Below, in pieces: positions 7,952 through 16,564 of a DNA stretch of 46,691 nt. A program made the translations under genes and the position numbers. This DNA comes from Candidatus Poseidoniaceae archaeon. Its GTDB lineage: Archaea; Thermoplasmatota; Poseidoniia; Poseidoniales; Poseidoniaceae. The notes beneath the pieces were generated by a model. That model did no database searches. It was not told the origin of the DNA and saw nothing but the letters and a program-made list of their open reading frames with translations. The stretch covers positions 1 through 46,691 of the forward strand of contig CALKDX010000024.1 of NCBI GenBank assembly GCA_938084455.1, in the 5' to 3' direction. Every line of letters begins with the position of its first letter. The stretch's first letter is position 1.

Positions 7952-9190
7952 TCACTCCCTGAGGTAAGCCTCAATCTTCTGAGCGGTCGTTTCTGCGGAG
8001 GAGAGAGCACCTTCGACGCTACCATGCACGGTATGATCTCCGCATTCAAATCCATTCGAACGAGGCGTTGTTCCCAAATTAATTTCTTTTCCGATCTCCG
8101 GTAGGGCGTGTTGGATGTGCTGCACTGCGAGGAGACGCCAAGCCTTGCTTACCTCAGGGTACCAAGCCGAAAGTTCACTTCGGACAGCTGCTTCCACTGC
8201 GGAAGCATCGCTCAATCCTCTGGCGTCGGCTCGCTCCCCTACAACCGTGATGGTGATCAGCGAACGGCCCTCTGGGGCATAACTTGGTTGGACATCTGAG
8301 GGCACAGCCAAATGCGCAATCAAGCCCTCTGAGTTTTTGACCCCTGCATTCAAAAGAATATGATTGGTCCTGAGCGGAGAGGATTCAGCATCGAAATGAA
8401 GCGTCCAAACATGGCGTTTTTCCTCACTCATTGCAGGATTGAATGCTTTGACGATGACATCAAAGGAATGTTCTTCACCGTTGACCACCATCTCGGTGTC
8501 ATTGCGTATTTCGACTTTGGAATTCAAATGAATCCGGTCCTGACCCAGCCGTTGAGCCAGTTGCTTTGGTGCGGCAGCAATCCCCTGCTTTGGCAGCACC
8601 ATTTGGCCTTCTGACATCATTCGGAAGACGAAGCGAAACATCCGCTCATTGGTTCGTAAATCGTCTTCAAGGAAGATTCCTGAAAACAATGGATGAAAAA
8701 ATCGCTTAATCATTTTCGCCGAGAAACCCCGACCTTCTAGATACTGCAAAGCTGTGTTGTGTTCTCCAGTGAACACACGACTCACCTTTCCTCGGCGAAC
8801 CGCAAATCGAAGGCGCGCTACTCGAAGTAGGTCAAAGGGTGAGGCGAACCTGTTGAGTCCACTCAGAAGGCCCTGAAACGGACGCCGAAAAGGATCGGCC
8901 ATGGTCCAAAATTTGGCACCGTTGTTCTTTTGCTCGACAACGATTGCTCCTGGTTCAAACGCCTTGGCTTGCATGGTTTGGAAATTGAAAGCACGTTGCG
9001 AAGCAGGATAGCCAGTTTGCATCACATGGAACCCGTGGTCGAGCAAAAAGCCGTCAACGACGTCGGTTTGCATGCGACCGCCAATTTGACTTGACCGTTC
9101 GAAAACCTGCACATCATGGCCAGAGGCTTGCAGCAATGTTGCGCATCTAAGACCGGATAGACCTGCACCGACAACCGCAATTGAAGCCAT
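7952..9190 (-). CDS. FAD-dependent amine oxidase-like oxidoreductase
   Basis: A flavoprotein of 412 residues in the amine oxidase / protoporphyrinogen oxidase / phytoene desaturase superfamily. The Rossmann dinucleotide motif VVGAGLSGLRCATLLQASGHDVQVFERSSQIGGRM starts at about residue 5, and the C-terminal FAD-contact region has NGFECGDHTVHGSVEGALSSAE. The segment LDHGFHVMQTGYPASQRAF recalls a subgroup often found beside photolyases; its substrate is not known to me. The track start at 9265 runs into ubiB. ATG 9190 or 9193, just after the ubiB stop and preceded by GGGTGG, begins the fold correctly. A carotenoid or lipid substrate is plausible but unproven. Confidence 0.82.
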   Translation of the reverse strand: MASIAVVGAGLSGLRCATLLQASGHDVQVFERSSQIGGRMQTDVVDGFLLDHGFHVMQTGYPASQRAFNFQTMQAKAFEPGAIVVEQKNNGAKFWTMADPFRRPFQGLLSGLNRFASPFDLLRVARLRFAVRRGKVSRVFTGEHNTALQYLEGRGFSAKMIKRFFHPLFSGIFLEDDLRTNERMFRFVFRMMSEGQMVLPKQGIAAAPKQLAQRLGQDRIHLNSKVEIRNDTEMVVNGEEHSFDVIVKAFNPAMSEEKRHVWTLHFDAESSPLRTNHILLNAGVKNSEGLIAHLAVPSDVQPSYAPEGRSLITITVVGERADARGLSDASAVEAAVRSELSAWYPEVSKAWRLLAVQHIQHALPEIGKEINLGTTPRSNGFECGDHTVHGSVEGALSSAETTAQKIEAYLRE

Positions 9191-9200
9191 CATTCCACCC

Positions 9201-10418
9201 TCAAATCTTGAGTTTCGTTTGGAATTCTTCCAAGAAAGGACCCATCGATTGGATGAGCAAGGCATCCGGATGGGTGCGAATCACCAATCCATCAAGGTAC
9301 ATCAATGCGCGAATAATGGGGAATGCTTCTTCTCCAAAGGTGGCGCCAGCATGCTCCACAGCGGCCTTTACCGTCCCCATCATGATCCGAGTGAGGCTTT
9401 GTTCTCCAACGGGTTTCTTTTCGAAATCGGTGTAGATTTCCGTCATTGTGCTGTAATACTTGGCTAACCTTTTGGGGTTGGGTTTCAAATCAGTCATTGT
9501 CAGGAGGGCATCAAATGCTTCTTGCATTTCTTGTCGAGATAGATGGTCGAAGAAATGGAAGAGTGCATGAGCGACTTTTTTCGGCGCATGGCAGATTGCT
9601 CCGTTGTCAATGAATACGAATTTTCCATCATCATCAACGATGCAGTTTCCGGGATGGAGATCACCGTGGAAGGTGCCGATGCCAAACAAGTAAGCGCCGT
9701 GAATCCTGAAGAATTGTAGCAAGAAATCCCAAGTGAGTGCTTTTTCTTCAATCCCCTCTTCAAGGGACATGCCTTGGATGAATTCTGAAACGAGGATGTC
9801 TGAATTCGACAACTCCGGATAATAAATCGGGAATCGCAGAAGGTCCATGCTGAAGTCGTCTTTCAACGAATCTTTGATTGCAGCCAGTTCATCTGCTCCC
9901 TTGATTTCATTTCTGAGGTCAAGTTCCCTCAAGGTGTAGTCTGCGACGTGGTTGATCAACGCCATTGGGTTTCCTACCTTGCGGAGTTTTGGCGCAAAGA
10001 TGAGGAAAATACGAAGCCATCGACGCATGCGGACGACTTCTTTTTTGAATTCCACAGCGTTGGTTTGTTTGATGAATTTGATGACCACTTCTTCTCCAGT
10101 CTTCAGTTTTCCACGATGGACTTGCCCAACTGATGCTGCTGCGAGTGGCTCATCGTCGATTGACTCGAAGGCATCCATGAATCCTTTTGGTGCTTTTTTG
10201 GCGATGGTTTCGTGAAGGTTTTCAGAAGCAATCGATGCTGCATGTTGGTAGAGTTGTTGGAGTTGTCTAGCTTTTTCAACCCCCAATAAATCTGGTCGAA
10301 GCGCGAAAATCTGCGCTAATTTCACCGCTATGAGGCCTTGACGTTGAATCCAATCAAGATCCGCTGGTTTTTTCCTGAGAATTTGACGCATGAAACGGAA
10401 AAACGTCAACATTCTCAT
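9201..10418 (-). CDS. ABC1/UbiB-family atypical kinase
   Basis: A protein-kinase-like fold of the ABC1/ADCK/UbiB family, 405 residues. Family signatures are the N-terminal IAVKLAQIFALRPDLL (KxGQ-like with Gln kept), the Ala-rich nucleotide loop AAASVGQVHRG, Lys in VVIKFIKQ, and the catalytic loop FHGDLHPGNCIVDDDGKFVFIDNGAI containing the metal-binding Asn and Asp. Relatives support isoprenoid quinone or lipid metabolism through ATPase-like activity. No clear C-terminal membrane helix is visible. TTGATAA begins 29 nt before ATG 10418, so it may have its own promoter within the array. The FAD oxidoreductase follows without a gap. Confidence 0.9.
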   Translation of the reverse strand: MRMLTFFRFMRQILRKKPADLDWIQRQGLIAVKLAQIFALRPDLLGVEKARQLQQLYQHAASIASENLHETIAKKAPKGFMDAFESIDDEPLAAASVGQVHRGKLKTGEEVVIKFIKQTNAVEFKKEVVRMRRWLRIFLIFAPKLRKVGNPMALINHVADYTLRELDLRNEIKGADELAAIKDSLKDDFSMDLLRFPIYYPELSNSDILVSEFIQGMSLEEGIEEKALTWDFLLQFFRIHGAYLFGIGTFHGDLHPGNCIVDDDGKFVFIDNGAICHAPKKVAHALFHFFDHLSRQEMQEAFDALLTMTDLKPNPKRLAKYYSTMTEIYTDFEKKPVGEQSLTRIMMGTVKAAVEHAGATFGEEAFPIIRALMYLDGLVIRTHPDALLIQSMGPFLEEFQTKLKI

Positions 10419-10456
10419 GGCGGGAAGTCATCGGTTTCGCTTATCAAGAGATGTTT

Positions 10457-11848
10457 TCACTCAAGCAGGTCAACATCGGATTCATCAATGAAGATGAGGG
10501 TATAACGCCAGGCGTCTTTCCCTTCTGCTTCTCGACGAATTCGAACATTCCCGTTCTCTGGATATCGCGCCAACAACGCACCTTCGATGATTCCGTCATC
10601 CAGTTGCCAGAGCGGCAGAATATCATCATCGTCAGTTGCCGGATGGGCGAGGTTCACGATAATGTGGAAAAATGGATCTGCGTTGTAATCGAGTTCACCG
10701 AGCCCGGCATGCTCCCACCAATCCATCAGTTCGTTGAGGAACTCCACGTGGCCTTCGATTTTGCGAAGGCTGAACGACAATTCCTCTCCTATGCGTTGAC
10801 CAACTTGCCTTAGCATGGTGCCAAGGTCAATGCCCAGTTCATGTAGGCTGCTCATTCGGCCGTCTTGAAGGGCGGCTCGTGCTTGGTTGATTTCACTGCT
10901 CGAAGCGAGGAATGATTCTGGGTTGAATGGGACATCATCTTCGGGCAAATCCTCGCTTACTTTGAGTGCCATGCGGAATTGTTCCAAAAATGAGCCTTGG
11001 CCAACCGTAAGTCGTAAAGGATCGACGATTCGTTCTTCGGTGAATCGCTTTTTTGCCGCCTCAATATCAATCGCTTTGTTCCAAATGGCGTTGACGAAGT
11101 CGCTGTGTGAACTTGCAAACACTTCGGAATTGACAACCAACGCAGCATCGTCACGGCCTCGTCCGACGGGGTTCTCTTCGACGTGAAGGAATTGAATGAC
11201 GTTTCCAGTGTCTTGAAGAACGCCAAGGGAGTTCACTTCGTCTGAGTGTCGGACAGCAATCGATTCGTGGAGTTGATCATAGAAACGTACGGTTCTTCGG
11301 TCAAGTTGAGCCAGCACAGTGACAATGACGCCACGCTCAGCCGCTAGGTTGACTTCCTCAAGCCCAACAGATCTGCAAAGATGGAGGATTCCAAACCGTC
11401 CAAGGAGAAGGACGAGTCGTTCTTCGGCTTGCGCAGCAAACTCTCCGATTCGCTTGTGAATGTGCTCCCTTCCTTTGAGAACCGCAAACTTAGCATTCGT
11501 ATCTTCGGTAGCCTCTTCGGTGGAGTCCTCGTAATCAGAGGTCGCTCCGGACATAATTGAATCAAAGGCTTTGGAAGTTCGCTCAATTCGTTCTCTTTGT
11601 TCATTGAGCAAGCGTTTGAACAACACAGGCAACGACGAGCAGGAGAATCGCATGGGGCGATCTGCGGTGACTGACACGAGTCCGATTTCAGTCAACCGGG
11701 AAAGAGAATTGTACGCATCTAAGCGATTCGTACCGAGTTCTTTGGCTAATTCACTCGCTTTGAGTTCTTTGGAGGAGGAGAGGATCACCAAAGAGCGAGC
11801 CTCGCGCTCGGAGAGTCCCGCATCTTCGAAGAGTTCGAACCAGTTCAT
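10457..11848 (-). CDS. TrmB-like transcriptional regulator with C-terminal sensor-like domain
   Basis: A 463-residue regulator. Residues about 5-75 form a winged helix of TrmB type (LSEREARSLVILSSSKELKASELAKELGTNRLDAYNSLSRLTEIGLV). A middle domain (about 120-275, from FAVLKGREHIHKRI) resembles the PLD-like effector region of TrmB proteins. The last part (about 350-460) has GIDLGTMLRQVGQRIGEEL followed by a beta-rich tail, which recalls V4R-type ligand domains; that likeness is weak. It starts in a 4-nt overlap (ATGA) with the peroxiredoxin stop, so it is co-translated with an antioxidant gene and is a candidate regulator of this island. Its ligand is unknown. Confidence 0.8.
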   Translation of the reverse strand: MNWFELFEDAGLSEREARSLVILSSSKELKASELAKELGTNRLDAYNSLSRLTEIGLVSVTADRPMRFSCSSLPVLFKRLLNEQRERIERTSKAFDSIMSGATSDYEDSTEEATEDTNAKFAVLKGREHIHKRIGEFAAQAEERLVLLLGRFGILHLCRSVGLEEVNLAAERGVIVTVLAQLDRRTVRFYDQLHESIAVRHSDEVNSLGVLQDTGNVIQFLHVEENPVGRGRDDAALVVNSEVFASSHSDFVNAIWNKAIDIEAAKKRFTEERIVDPLRLTVGQGSFLEQFRMALKVSEDLPEDDVPFNPESFLASSSEINQARAALQDGRMSSLHELGIDLGTMLRQVGQRIGEELSFSLRKIEGHVEFLNELMDWWEHAGLGELDYNADPFFHIIVNLAHPATDDDDILPLWQLDDGIIEGALLARYPENGNVRIRREAEGKDAWRYTLIFIDESDVDLLE

Positions 11849-12324
11849 TGCATTGAGCCCCCAGAGGAGAGCTCACTGAAGGCATCGAGGATTCGGGCTA
11901 CGTGGCGGCGGGGCCTAAACAGCCAATCGTAGCAGTAATGCACGGTTCGATCAGGCCCGATCAAGAATGAGGATTTTGCTGGGAATCGGCCCAAGAATAC
12001 GGGGACCCCGAAGGCATCAGCGACTTGGCGTTCAGGGTCGCTCAACAATGGGAAGGGGAGGTTGAGATCTTCTTTGAACCGGCGATGGTCTTCAACAGAA
12101 TCTTGGCTGATTCCGATGACTTCGACAGGAGGTGTCAATGATTGAAACAGGTCATACTGCTCTTTGAAGGTCAAGCACCCTCGCTTGCATGTGGGAGAAC
12201 CGTCTTTTGCATAGAAGAAAACGACCTTCCATTTGCCGTCGAAGTCAGAGAGCGAGAAGGTTTCTCCGCTTGATGACGGGAGCGTAAATTCCGGGGCCTT
12301 CTTACCTGAGAGTTGATTCGCCAT
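11845..12324 (-). CDS. peroxiredoxin (AhpC/TSA, Bcp-like)
   Basis: A thioredoxin-fold peroxidase of 159 residues that should reduce H2O2 or organic peroxides. The active-site region FYAKDGSPTCKRGCLTFKEQYDLF puts the peroxidatic Cys at 46 and a second Cys at 50. E. coli Bcp has its pair five residues apart; here it is four, and TPGC is replaced by SPTC. VIGISQDSVEDHRRF, FPLLSDPERQVADAFGV and a late Arg complete the family pattern. A TATAAA 27 nt before ATG 12324 supports a leaderless transcript heading the five-gene array that ends in the iron-sulfur photolyase. Confidence 0.9.
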   Translation of the reverse strand: MANQLSGKKAPEFTLPSSSGETFSLSDFDGKWKVVFFYAKDGSPTCKRGCLTFKEQYDLFQSLTPPVEVIGISQDSVEDHRRFKEDLNLPFPLLSDPERQVADAFGVPVFLGRFPAKSSFLIGPDRTVHYCYDWLFRPRRHVARILDAFSELSSGGSMQ

Positions 12325-12344
12325 GACTTCGCCTCAAATTCTGC

Positions 12345-12352
12345 CTTTATAG
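12345..12352 (-). promoter_or_regulatory. TATA box for the peroxiredoxin-led array
   Basis: The minus strand reads GCTATAAAG, with TATAAA beginning 27 nt before ATG 12324. It fits only in the 38-nt gap after ribA, so the array can be transcribed separately from ribA. Confidence 0.6.
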
Positions 12353-12362
12353 CATGGGAGGG

Positions 12363-12974
12363 TTAAGCCTGTTCGGGAATAAGATGCCCCATGCGCTTTT
12401 GTTTGGTGGAGAGGTAGTGATCGTTCAGCTTGCAACGTCCGACCAAGTGAGGGACCCGCTCGTGAACTTTAATGCCGTTTGTACGCAAACCTCGAACTTT
12501 CAACGGGTTGTTGGTCATGAGACGGACCTCGTCAACTCCAACGCTGGTGAGCATCTCAGCGCAAAATGAGTATTTGCGAGCGTCTGCTGGAAGGTTTAGA
12601 GCGAGGTTGGCATCGAGGGTGTCAAGCCCGCGATCTTGCAGGGCGTAGGCCCGGATCTTGGCTTCTAAGCCAATTCCCCTACCTTCCTGCCGCATGTAGA
12701 GAACGGCCCCGGAGCCTTCTTCCTGGATGCGTGCCATTGAAGCACGTAGTTGAGGCCCACAATCGCACTTCAACGAGCCGAATGCGTCGCCTGTGAGGCA
12801 CTCGGAGTGAATGCGTACGATTGGGACGGTTGACGAGTCGTCGAGGCCAACGGAGAGAACTGAATGTTCACTCCCCTTATCATCAACGAACACCCTCATT
12901 CGGAAGTTACCGTATTCGGTTGGTAGGTTAGCATCTGCTTTGATGTGTGCAGCGAGTGCAGTGTACTGGGACAT
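12363..12974 (-). CDS. ribA: GTP cyclohydrolase II
   Basis: Opens GTP to start riboflavin, lumazine and FAD synthesis. From ATG 12974 the protein has 203 residues, close to the about 200 of stand-alone RibA. The zinc and active-site signature is [21 protein letters not shown], followed by [12 protein letters not shown] and a C-terminal LMTNNPLKV. The longer track start (13076) overlaps the divergent promoter. TATAAT begins 28 nt before ATG 12974, which favours that start. The bacterial-type enzyme stands out because many archaea use an unrelated GTP cyclohydrolase III. Its position between two photolyase units suggests supply of FAD and possibly of the lumazine antenna. Confidence 0.93.
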   Translation of the reverse strand: MSQYTALAAHIKADANLPTEYGNFRMRVFVDDKGSEHSVLSVGLDDSSTVPIVRIHSECLTGDAFGSLKCDCGPQLRASMARIQEEGSGAVLYMRQEGRGIGLEAKIRAYALQDRGLDTLDANLALNLPADARKYSFCAEMLTSVGVDEVRLMTNNPLKVRGLRTNGIKVHERVPHLVGRCKLNDHYLSTKQKRMGHLIPEQA

Positions 12975-12996
12975 GACGCTGAATCCCGCCAGTTGC

Positions 12997-13005
12997 ATTA
13001 TAAAA
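12997..13005 (-). promoter_or_regulatory. TATA box for ribA
   Basis: The minus strand reads TTTTATAAT, with TATAAT starting 28 nt before ATG 12974, so transcription should start at the ATG. Confidence 0.65.
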
Positions 13006-13040
13006 TCCTGTTTCAAATCGTGTAGGCAGAGAAACAGTCC

Positions 13041-13047
13041 TTTATAC
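13041..13047 (+). promoter_or_regulatory. TATA box for the Nudix-photolyase operon
   Basis: TTTATAC, with TATAC starting 28 nt before ATG 13071, mirrors the ribA promoter on the other strand. The two predicted transcription starts are 96 bp apart. Confidence 0.65.
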
Positions 13048-13070
13048 GCATTTTCGGAAAGTTGAGGAAT

Positions 13071-13562
13071 ATGCACAGCGTAGAATGTGATTTGGGCGTC
13101 GCAGCAATCGTGCGACGAGCCAGATCAGTCCTTCTCGTTCGTGAACTCCATGGACGGTACGAAGGACGCTGGGGGCTTCCCAAGGGTTACGTCGATAAGG
13201 GCGAACTCCCGCGCAACGCAGCGCTCAGGGAACTGAAAGAAGAATGCAACCTCGATGGCACGGTTCTTGGAGTTCAATCTGTTCGAGAACGCCTCCTTGA
13301 TGGGACACCTGCGCTGTTCATCGCCTATCTTGTGGAAGCATCCCCTGAGGCAATACCTCAGCCAAACGACGAAGTTTCTGAGGCACGCTTCGTCCCTGTC
13401 GAGAAGTTTTCTTCGCTTGAGTGGATCAGCGATGCAATGCACAAGATGGCACTTAACGCAGTGAATTCAAAGCAAGCACTGTCGAGCATCGATTACGAAG
13501 CCGATCGTGGGCACCCGTATGTTCTTCATACACTGCCTGAGGCCTGGGGTGGATGTTCATGA
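13071..13562 (+). CDS. Nudix hydrolase
   Basis: A pyrophosphohydrolase of 163 residues acting on a nucleoside-diphosphate-linked substrate. The Nudix box is [23 protein letters not shown], matching G-x5-E-x7-REUxEExGU except Asn for the final Gly. The N-terminal [24 protein letters not shown] is also typical. The track starts at TTG 13062; ATG 13071 has the TATA box at 28 nt. The stop overlaps the class II photolyase start (ATGA), so the two are coupled. Cleaning of oxidised nucleotides (MutT-like) would fit the context, but substrate cannot be read from sequence. Confidence 0.9.
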   Translation: MHSVECDLGVAAIVRRARSVLLVRELHGRYEGRWGLPKGYVDKGELPRNAALRELKEECNLDGTVLGVQSVRERLLDGTPALFIAYLVEASPEAIPQPNDEVSEARFVPVEKFSSLEWISDAMHKMALNAVNSKQALSSIDYEADRGHPYVLHTLPEAWGGCS

Positions 13563-15055
13563 AAAGCAATCTTAGCGACCGGGCACGGGCGCTCAACACG
13601 AAACCGCTCAACAATGACGGGAAATACGTCCTGTATTGGATGATTGCTAATCGACGGTTTCATTGCAATGCAGCCCTCGAATACGCCGCACAAGTGGCCC
13701 AAGAACGTCAAGTTCCCCTCTTGGTGCTTGAAGAAATTTCAACACGCCACGCCTTCGCTAACGACCGAATTACCGCCTTCATGATTCAGGGCATGCTCGA
13801 CAACATCCGCACATTTAGAGAAAATGAGATTCGCTACATTCCTTGGGTTGAAACACCGATCTCCGGCCACATCGGAAAGTTGCACGAACTTGCCTCAGAT
13901 GCAGTCATGGTCATCAGCGATGAATTCCCCACATATTTCCCTCGCAAAGCGGTTGAAAGCGCAGCTGTTTCTCTGCCATTGAGGTTTATGGTCGTGGATT
14001 CAAACGGCGTGTTCCCAATGGCGTGGACCGAACGAGCCTACCCCACTGCACACGGATTCAGACGCTTTGTTCACGAACGTTTCGTCGATTGCATTGAAAC
14101 ATGGCCGTCGCACGAACCCGTCCAACCAGGCCACGGATTGTGGATGGAAGATGACGCATTCAATGCCATATCACTTGAATCGAAACTCGGTGTCACGCCC
14201 TTTGAGTGGCTGTGGCGAGCCGGTGAACAGGGATCCTCTGGCCTCGATGCACTCTCTACGCTTGATATTGACCACTCAATCCCACCCGTCGCCAACGTGC
14301 AAGGCGGTAGGGACACTGCAGTTCGAATGCTGAGGGAGTTCCTCTCAAACCGCTTGAACCGTTACCATGAAGATCGCAATCAAGTCAAGAACCCCGCAAC
14401 AAGCGGTCTTTCACCGTGGTTTCACTTCGGACATCTATCAACGGTAGAAGTCGTGCGACGAATTCTCGATACGAACGGATGGATGCCAGATCTCATCAAC
14501 GCATCACGCCGTGGTGCCCGCGCTGGGTGGTGGGGCCTTCCTGAGCCAGTTGAAGCCTTCCTCGACCAAATCATCACATGGAGAGAACTAGGATTCAATA
14601 ATGCGTTCCACAACCCCGAACACAATGATTTCAACTCATTACCAAACTGGGCCAAAATCACCCTCTCCGAACACGCTGACGATGAGCGAACCACCTACAC
14701 GCTGGAGCAAATCAGAAACGCCGATACCCACGATGAAATCTGGAACGCAGCCCAACGTCAGTTGGTCCGTAAAGGAATCATCCACAATTACCTGCGTATG
14801 TTGTGGGGTAAGCGCATTCTCGAATGGGCCGAATCCCCTGAACAGGCTGCTGACTGGATGATTGAACTCAACGACACTTATGCACTCGATGGACGAGATC
14901 CGAACTCCTACACCGGTATATTCTGGGTTCTTGGACGGCATGACCGCGCTTGGGGCCCCGAGCGCGCCATCTTCGGGAAAATCCGCTATATGTCGTCTGA
15001 AAACACTCGACGGAAATTCGACCTCAAACCTTACTTGCAAGAGTTTGGTCATTGA
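13559..15055 (+). CDS. class II CPD photolyase
   Basis: A light-driven enzyme that splits cyclobutane pyrimidine dimers, 498 residues. An N-terminal antenna-type domain begins at KYVLYWMIANRRFHCNAALEYA. The C-terminal FAD domain carries the class II block IHNYLRMLWGKRILEW, LNDTYALDGRDPNSYTGIFWVLGRHDRAWG, FGKIRYMSSENTRRKFD. Length fits class II enzymes (about 450-500). ATG 13559 shares ATGA with the Nudix stop; ATG 13553 is possible. It belongs to a different photolyase class from the iron-sulfur protein 6 kb away, so the genome likely repairs both major UV lesions. Confidence 0.94.
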   Translation: MKSNLSDRARALNTKPLNNDGKYVLYWMIANRRFHCNAALEYAAQVAQERQVPLLVLEEISTRHAFANDRITAFMIQGMLDNIRTFRENEIRYIPWVETPISGHIGKLHELASDAVMVISDEFPTYFPRKAVESAAVSLPLRFMVVDSNGVFPMAWTERAYPTAHGFRRFVHERFVDCIETWPSHEPVQPGHGLWMEDDAFNAISLESKLGVTPFEWLWRAGEQGSSGLDALSTLDIDHSIPPVANVQGGRDTAVRMLREFLSNRLNRYHEDRNQVKNPATSGLSPWFHFGHLSTVEVVRRILDTNGWMPDLINASRRGARAGWWGLPEPVEAFLDQIITWRELGFNNAFHNPEHNDFNSLPNWAKITLSEHADDERTTYTLEQIRNADTHDEIWNAAQRQLVRKGIIHNYLRMLWGKRILEWAESPEQAADWMIELNDTYALDGRDPNSYTGIFWVLGRHDRAWGPERAIFGKIRYMSSENTRRKFDLKPYLQEFGH

Positions 15056-15072
15056 AATCGGGAGACTACAAT

Positions 15073-16452
15073 ATGTTATACACTCATACCACTCAAGTCC
15101 CTGACGATGTCAAAACCACATTTGATTGGCATGAACACAAGGGATCTTTCCGGCGACTGATGCCTCCATGGGAAGACGTAGAAGAAGTCCGCTCAGACCC
15201 AACATTGGAAGACGGTTCTGAACGCATTTTCCGCTTCCCTATGGGCCCAATTAAGTTGCAATGGATTGCGCGTCACAAAGGGTACAATCCTCCACATGCG
15301 TTTGAAGATGACATGGTCAAAGGCCCATTCAAATCATGGCATCACGTTCACGCTTTTATCGAAAATGACGACGGGACCTGCAGGGTCGAAGACACAGTCA
15401 ATTTCAGTGTTCCACTTGGCGCTCTTGGGCGCCTCGTTGCTGGCCGAAGCATCCACAAGCGCATACATCGGATGTTCACCGCAAGAGGAAATCGATTGAC
15501 ACGTGACATTGCAAGGCACAAGGAATTCAAACACATCCCGCGCAAGAAAATCCTCATCGCTGGCTCCTCTGGCCTCATTGGAAGGCAACTCGTTGCGTTC
15601 CTCGATACTGGGGGGCATGAAGTATGGAGACTGGTTCGAAGGACACCTAAGAAGGGGGCTCAAGAACTACAATGGGATCCTGCAAACGGCACCCTTGATG
15701 CTTCTTCTGTGGAAGGTTTTGACGCCGTGATCCATTTGGGTGGCGCCGGTATTGGGGACAAACGATGGAGCAAAGCTCGCATGGAACTCATCAAAACGAG
15801 CAGAACTGAAAGCACAGCATTGCTCGCAAAGACCCTCGCATCGCTCAAGAAAAAGCCTGAAGTGTTCTTGGTTGCAAGCGCTATAGGATTCTATGGCAAC
15901 CGCGGTGATGAAGAACTCACTGAAGCATCCTCTGCGGGCGAAGGGTATCTGTCTGAAACCTGTATTGCATGGGAGGCTGCTGCTCAACCTGCAAAGGATG
16001 CAGGCATCCGCACTCTACATTCGAGGACGGCAGGTATCGTCTTAGACGCTACAGGTGGCGGATTGGGCAAGATGCTCCTGCCGGCTAAGATGGGAGCAGG
16101 TGGACCGATTGGTCGAGGCAAACAGTGGCTGTCTTGGATCTCAATGGACGATGAGATCTATGCTATGCATCACTTGTTGATGACTGAGGCGTGTGAAGGT
16201 GCGTACAACTTAGTCGCACCCGAAGCCGTGCGTCAAAAGAAATTCGCCAAGGTATTGGGCAAAGTGCTTCGACGTCCAGCCTTCATCCCAACACCCCCAT
16301 TTGGAGTTTGGATTCTATTCGGTAAAATGGGTGTCACATTGACCACTGACAGTGGTAGAGTGACCCCGAATCGCCTGCAAGAACTCGGCTACAGGTTTGA
16401 GCACAGTACGCTCGAACCGGCCCTGCGAGACACTCTAGGCATGTGGCGCTAG
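15073..16452 (+). CDS. SRPBCC domain fused to TIGR01777-type NAD-dependent epimerase-like protein
   Basis: A 459-residue fusion. Residues about 1-150 look like an SRPBCC/ligand-binding cyclase domain (FDWHEHKGSFRRLMPPWEDVEEV; GPFKSWHHVHAFIEN; VEDTVNFSVPLG). From about 163 an extended SDR fold starts with KKILIAGSSGLIGRQLVAFL, continues with VIHLGGAGIGDKRWSKARMELIKTSRTEST and ASAIGFYGNRGDEELTE, and ends in a DUF1731-like tail (PAFIPTPPFGVWILFGKMG). Bacterial homologues recur beside photolyases in light-induced gene sets; the reaction is unknown to me. The track start is TTG 15052; ATG 15073 is preferred. The 17-nt gap from the photolyase stop means it is third in the operon. Confidence 0.88.
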   Translation: MLYTHTTQVPDDVKTTFDWHEHKGSFRRLMPPWEDVEEVRSDPTLEDGSERIFRFPMGPIKLQWIARHKGYNPPHAFEDDMVKGPFKSWHHVHAFIENDDGTCRVEDTVNFSVPLGALGRLVAGRSIHKRIHRMFTARGNRLTRDIARHKEFKHIPRKKILIAGSSGLIGRQLVAFLDTGGHEVWRLVRRTPKKGAQELQWDPANGTLDASSVEGFDAVIHLGGAGIGDKRWSKARMELIKTSRTESTALLAKTLASLKKKPEVFLVASAIGFYGNRGDEELTEASSAGEGYLSETCIAWEAAAQPAKDAGIRTLHSRTAGIVLDATGGGLGKMLLPAKMGAGGPIGRGKQWLSWISMDDEIYAMHHLLMTEACEGAYNLVAPEAVRQKKFAKVLGKVLRRPAFIPTPPFGVWILFGKMGVTLTTDSGRVTPNRLQELGYRFEHSTLEPALRDTLGMWR

Positions 16453-16564
16453 CACTGTGATGTCGACGGATTGCCCGCGAAATTCCTCTCTTTGCAGATT
16501 GAATCACTAGATTTTACAACTTCAATCAATTTGGTTGCAGCCCATCTGGTCGATGGTTTTGAAT

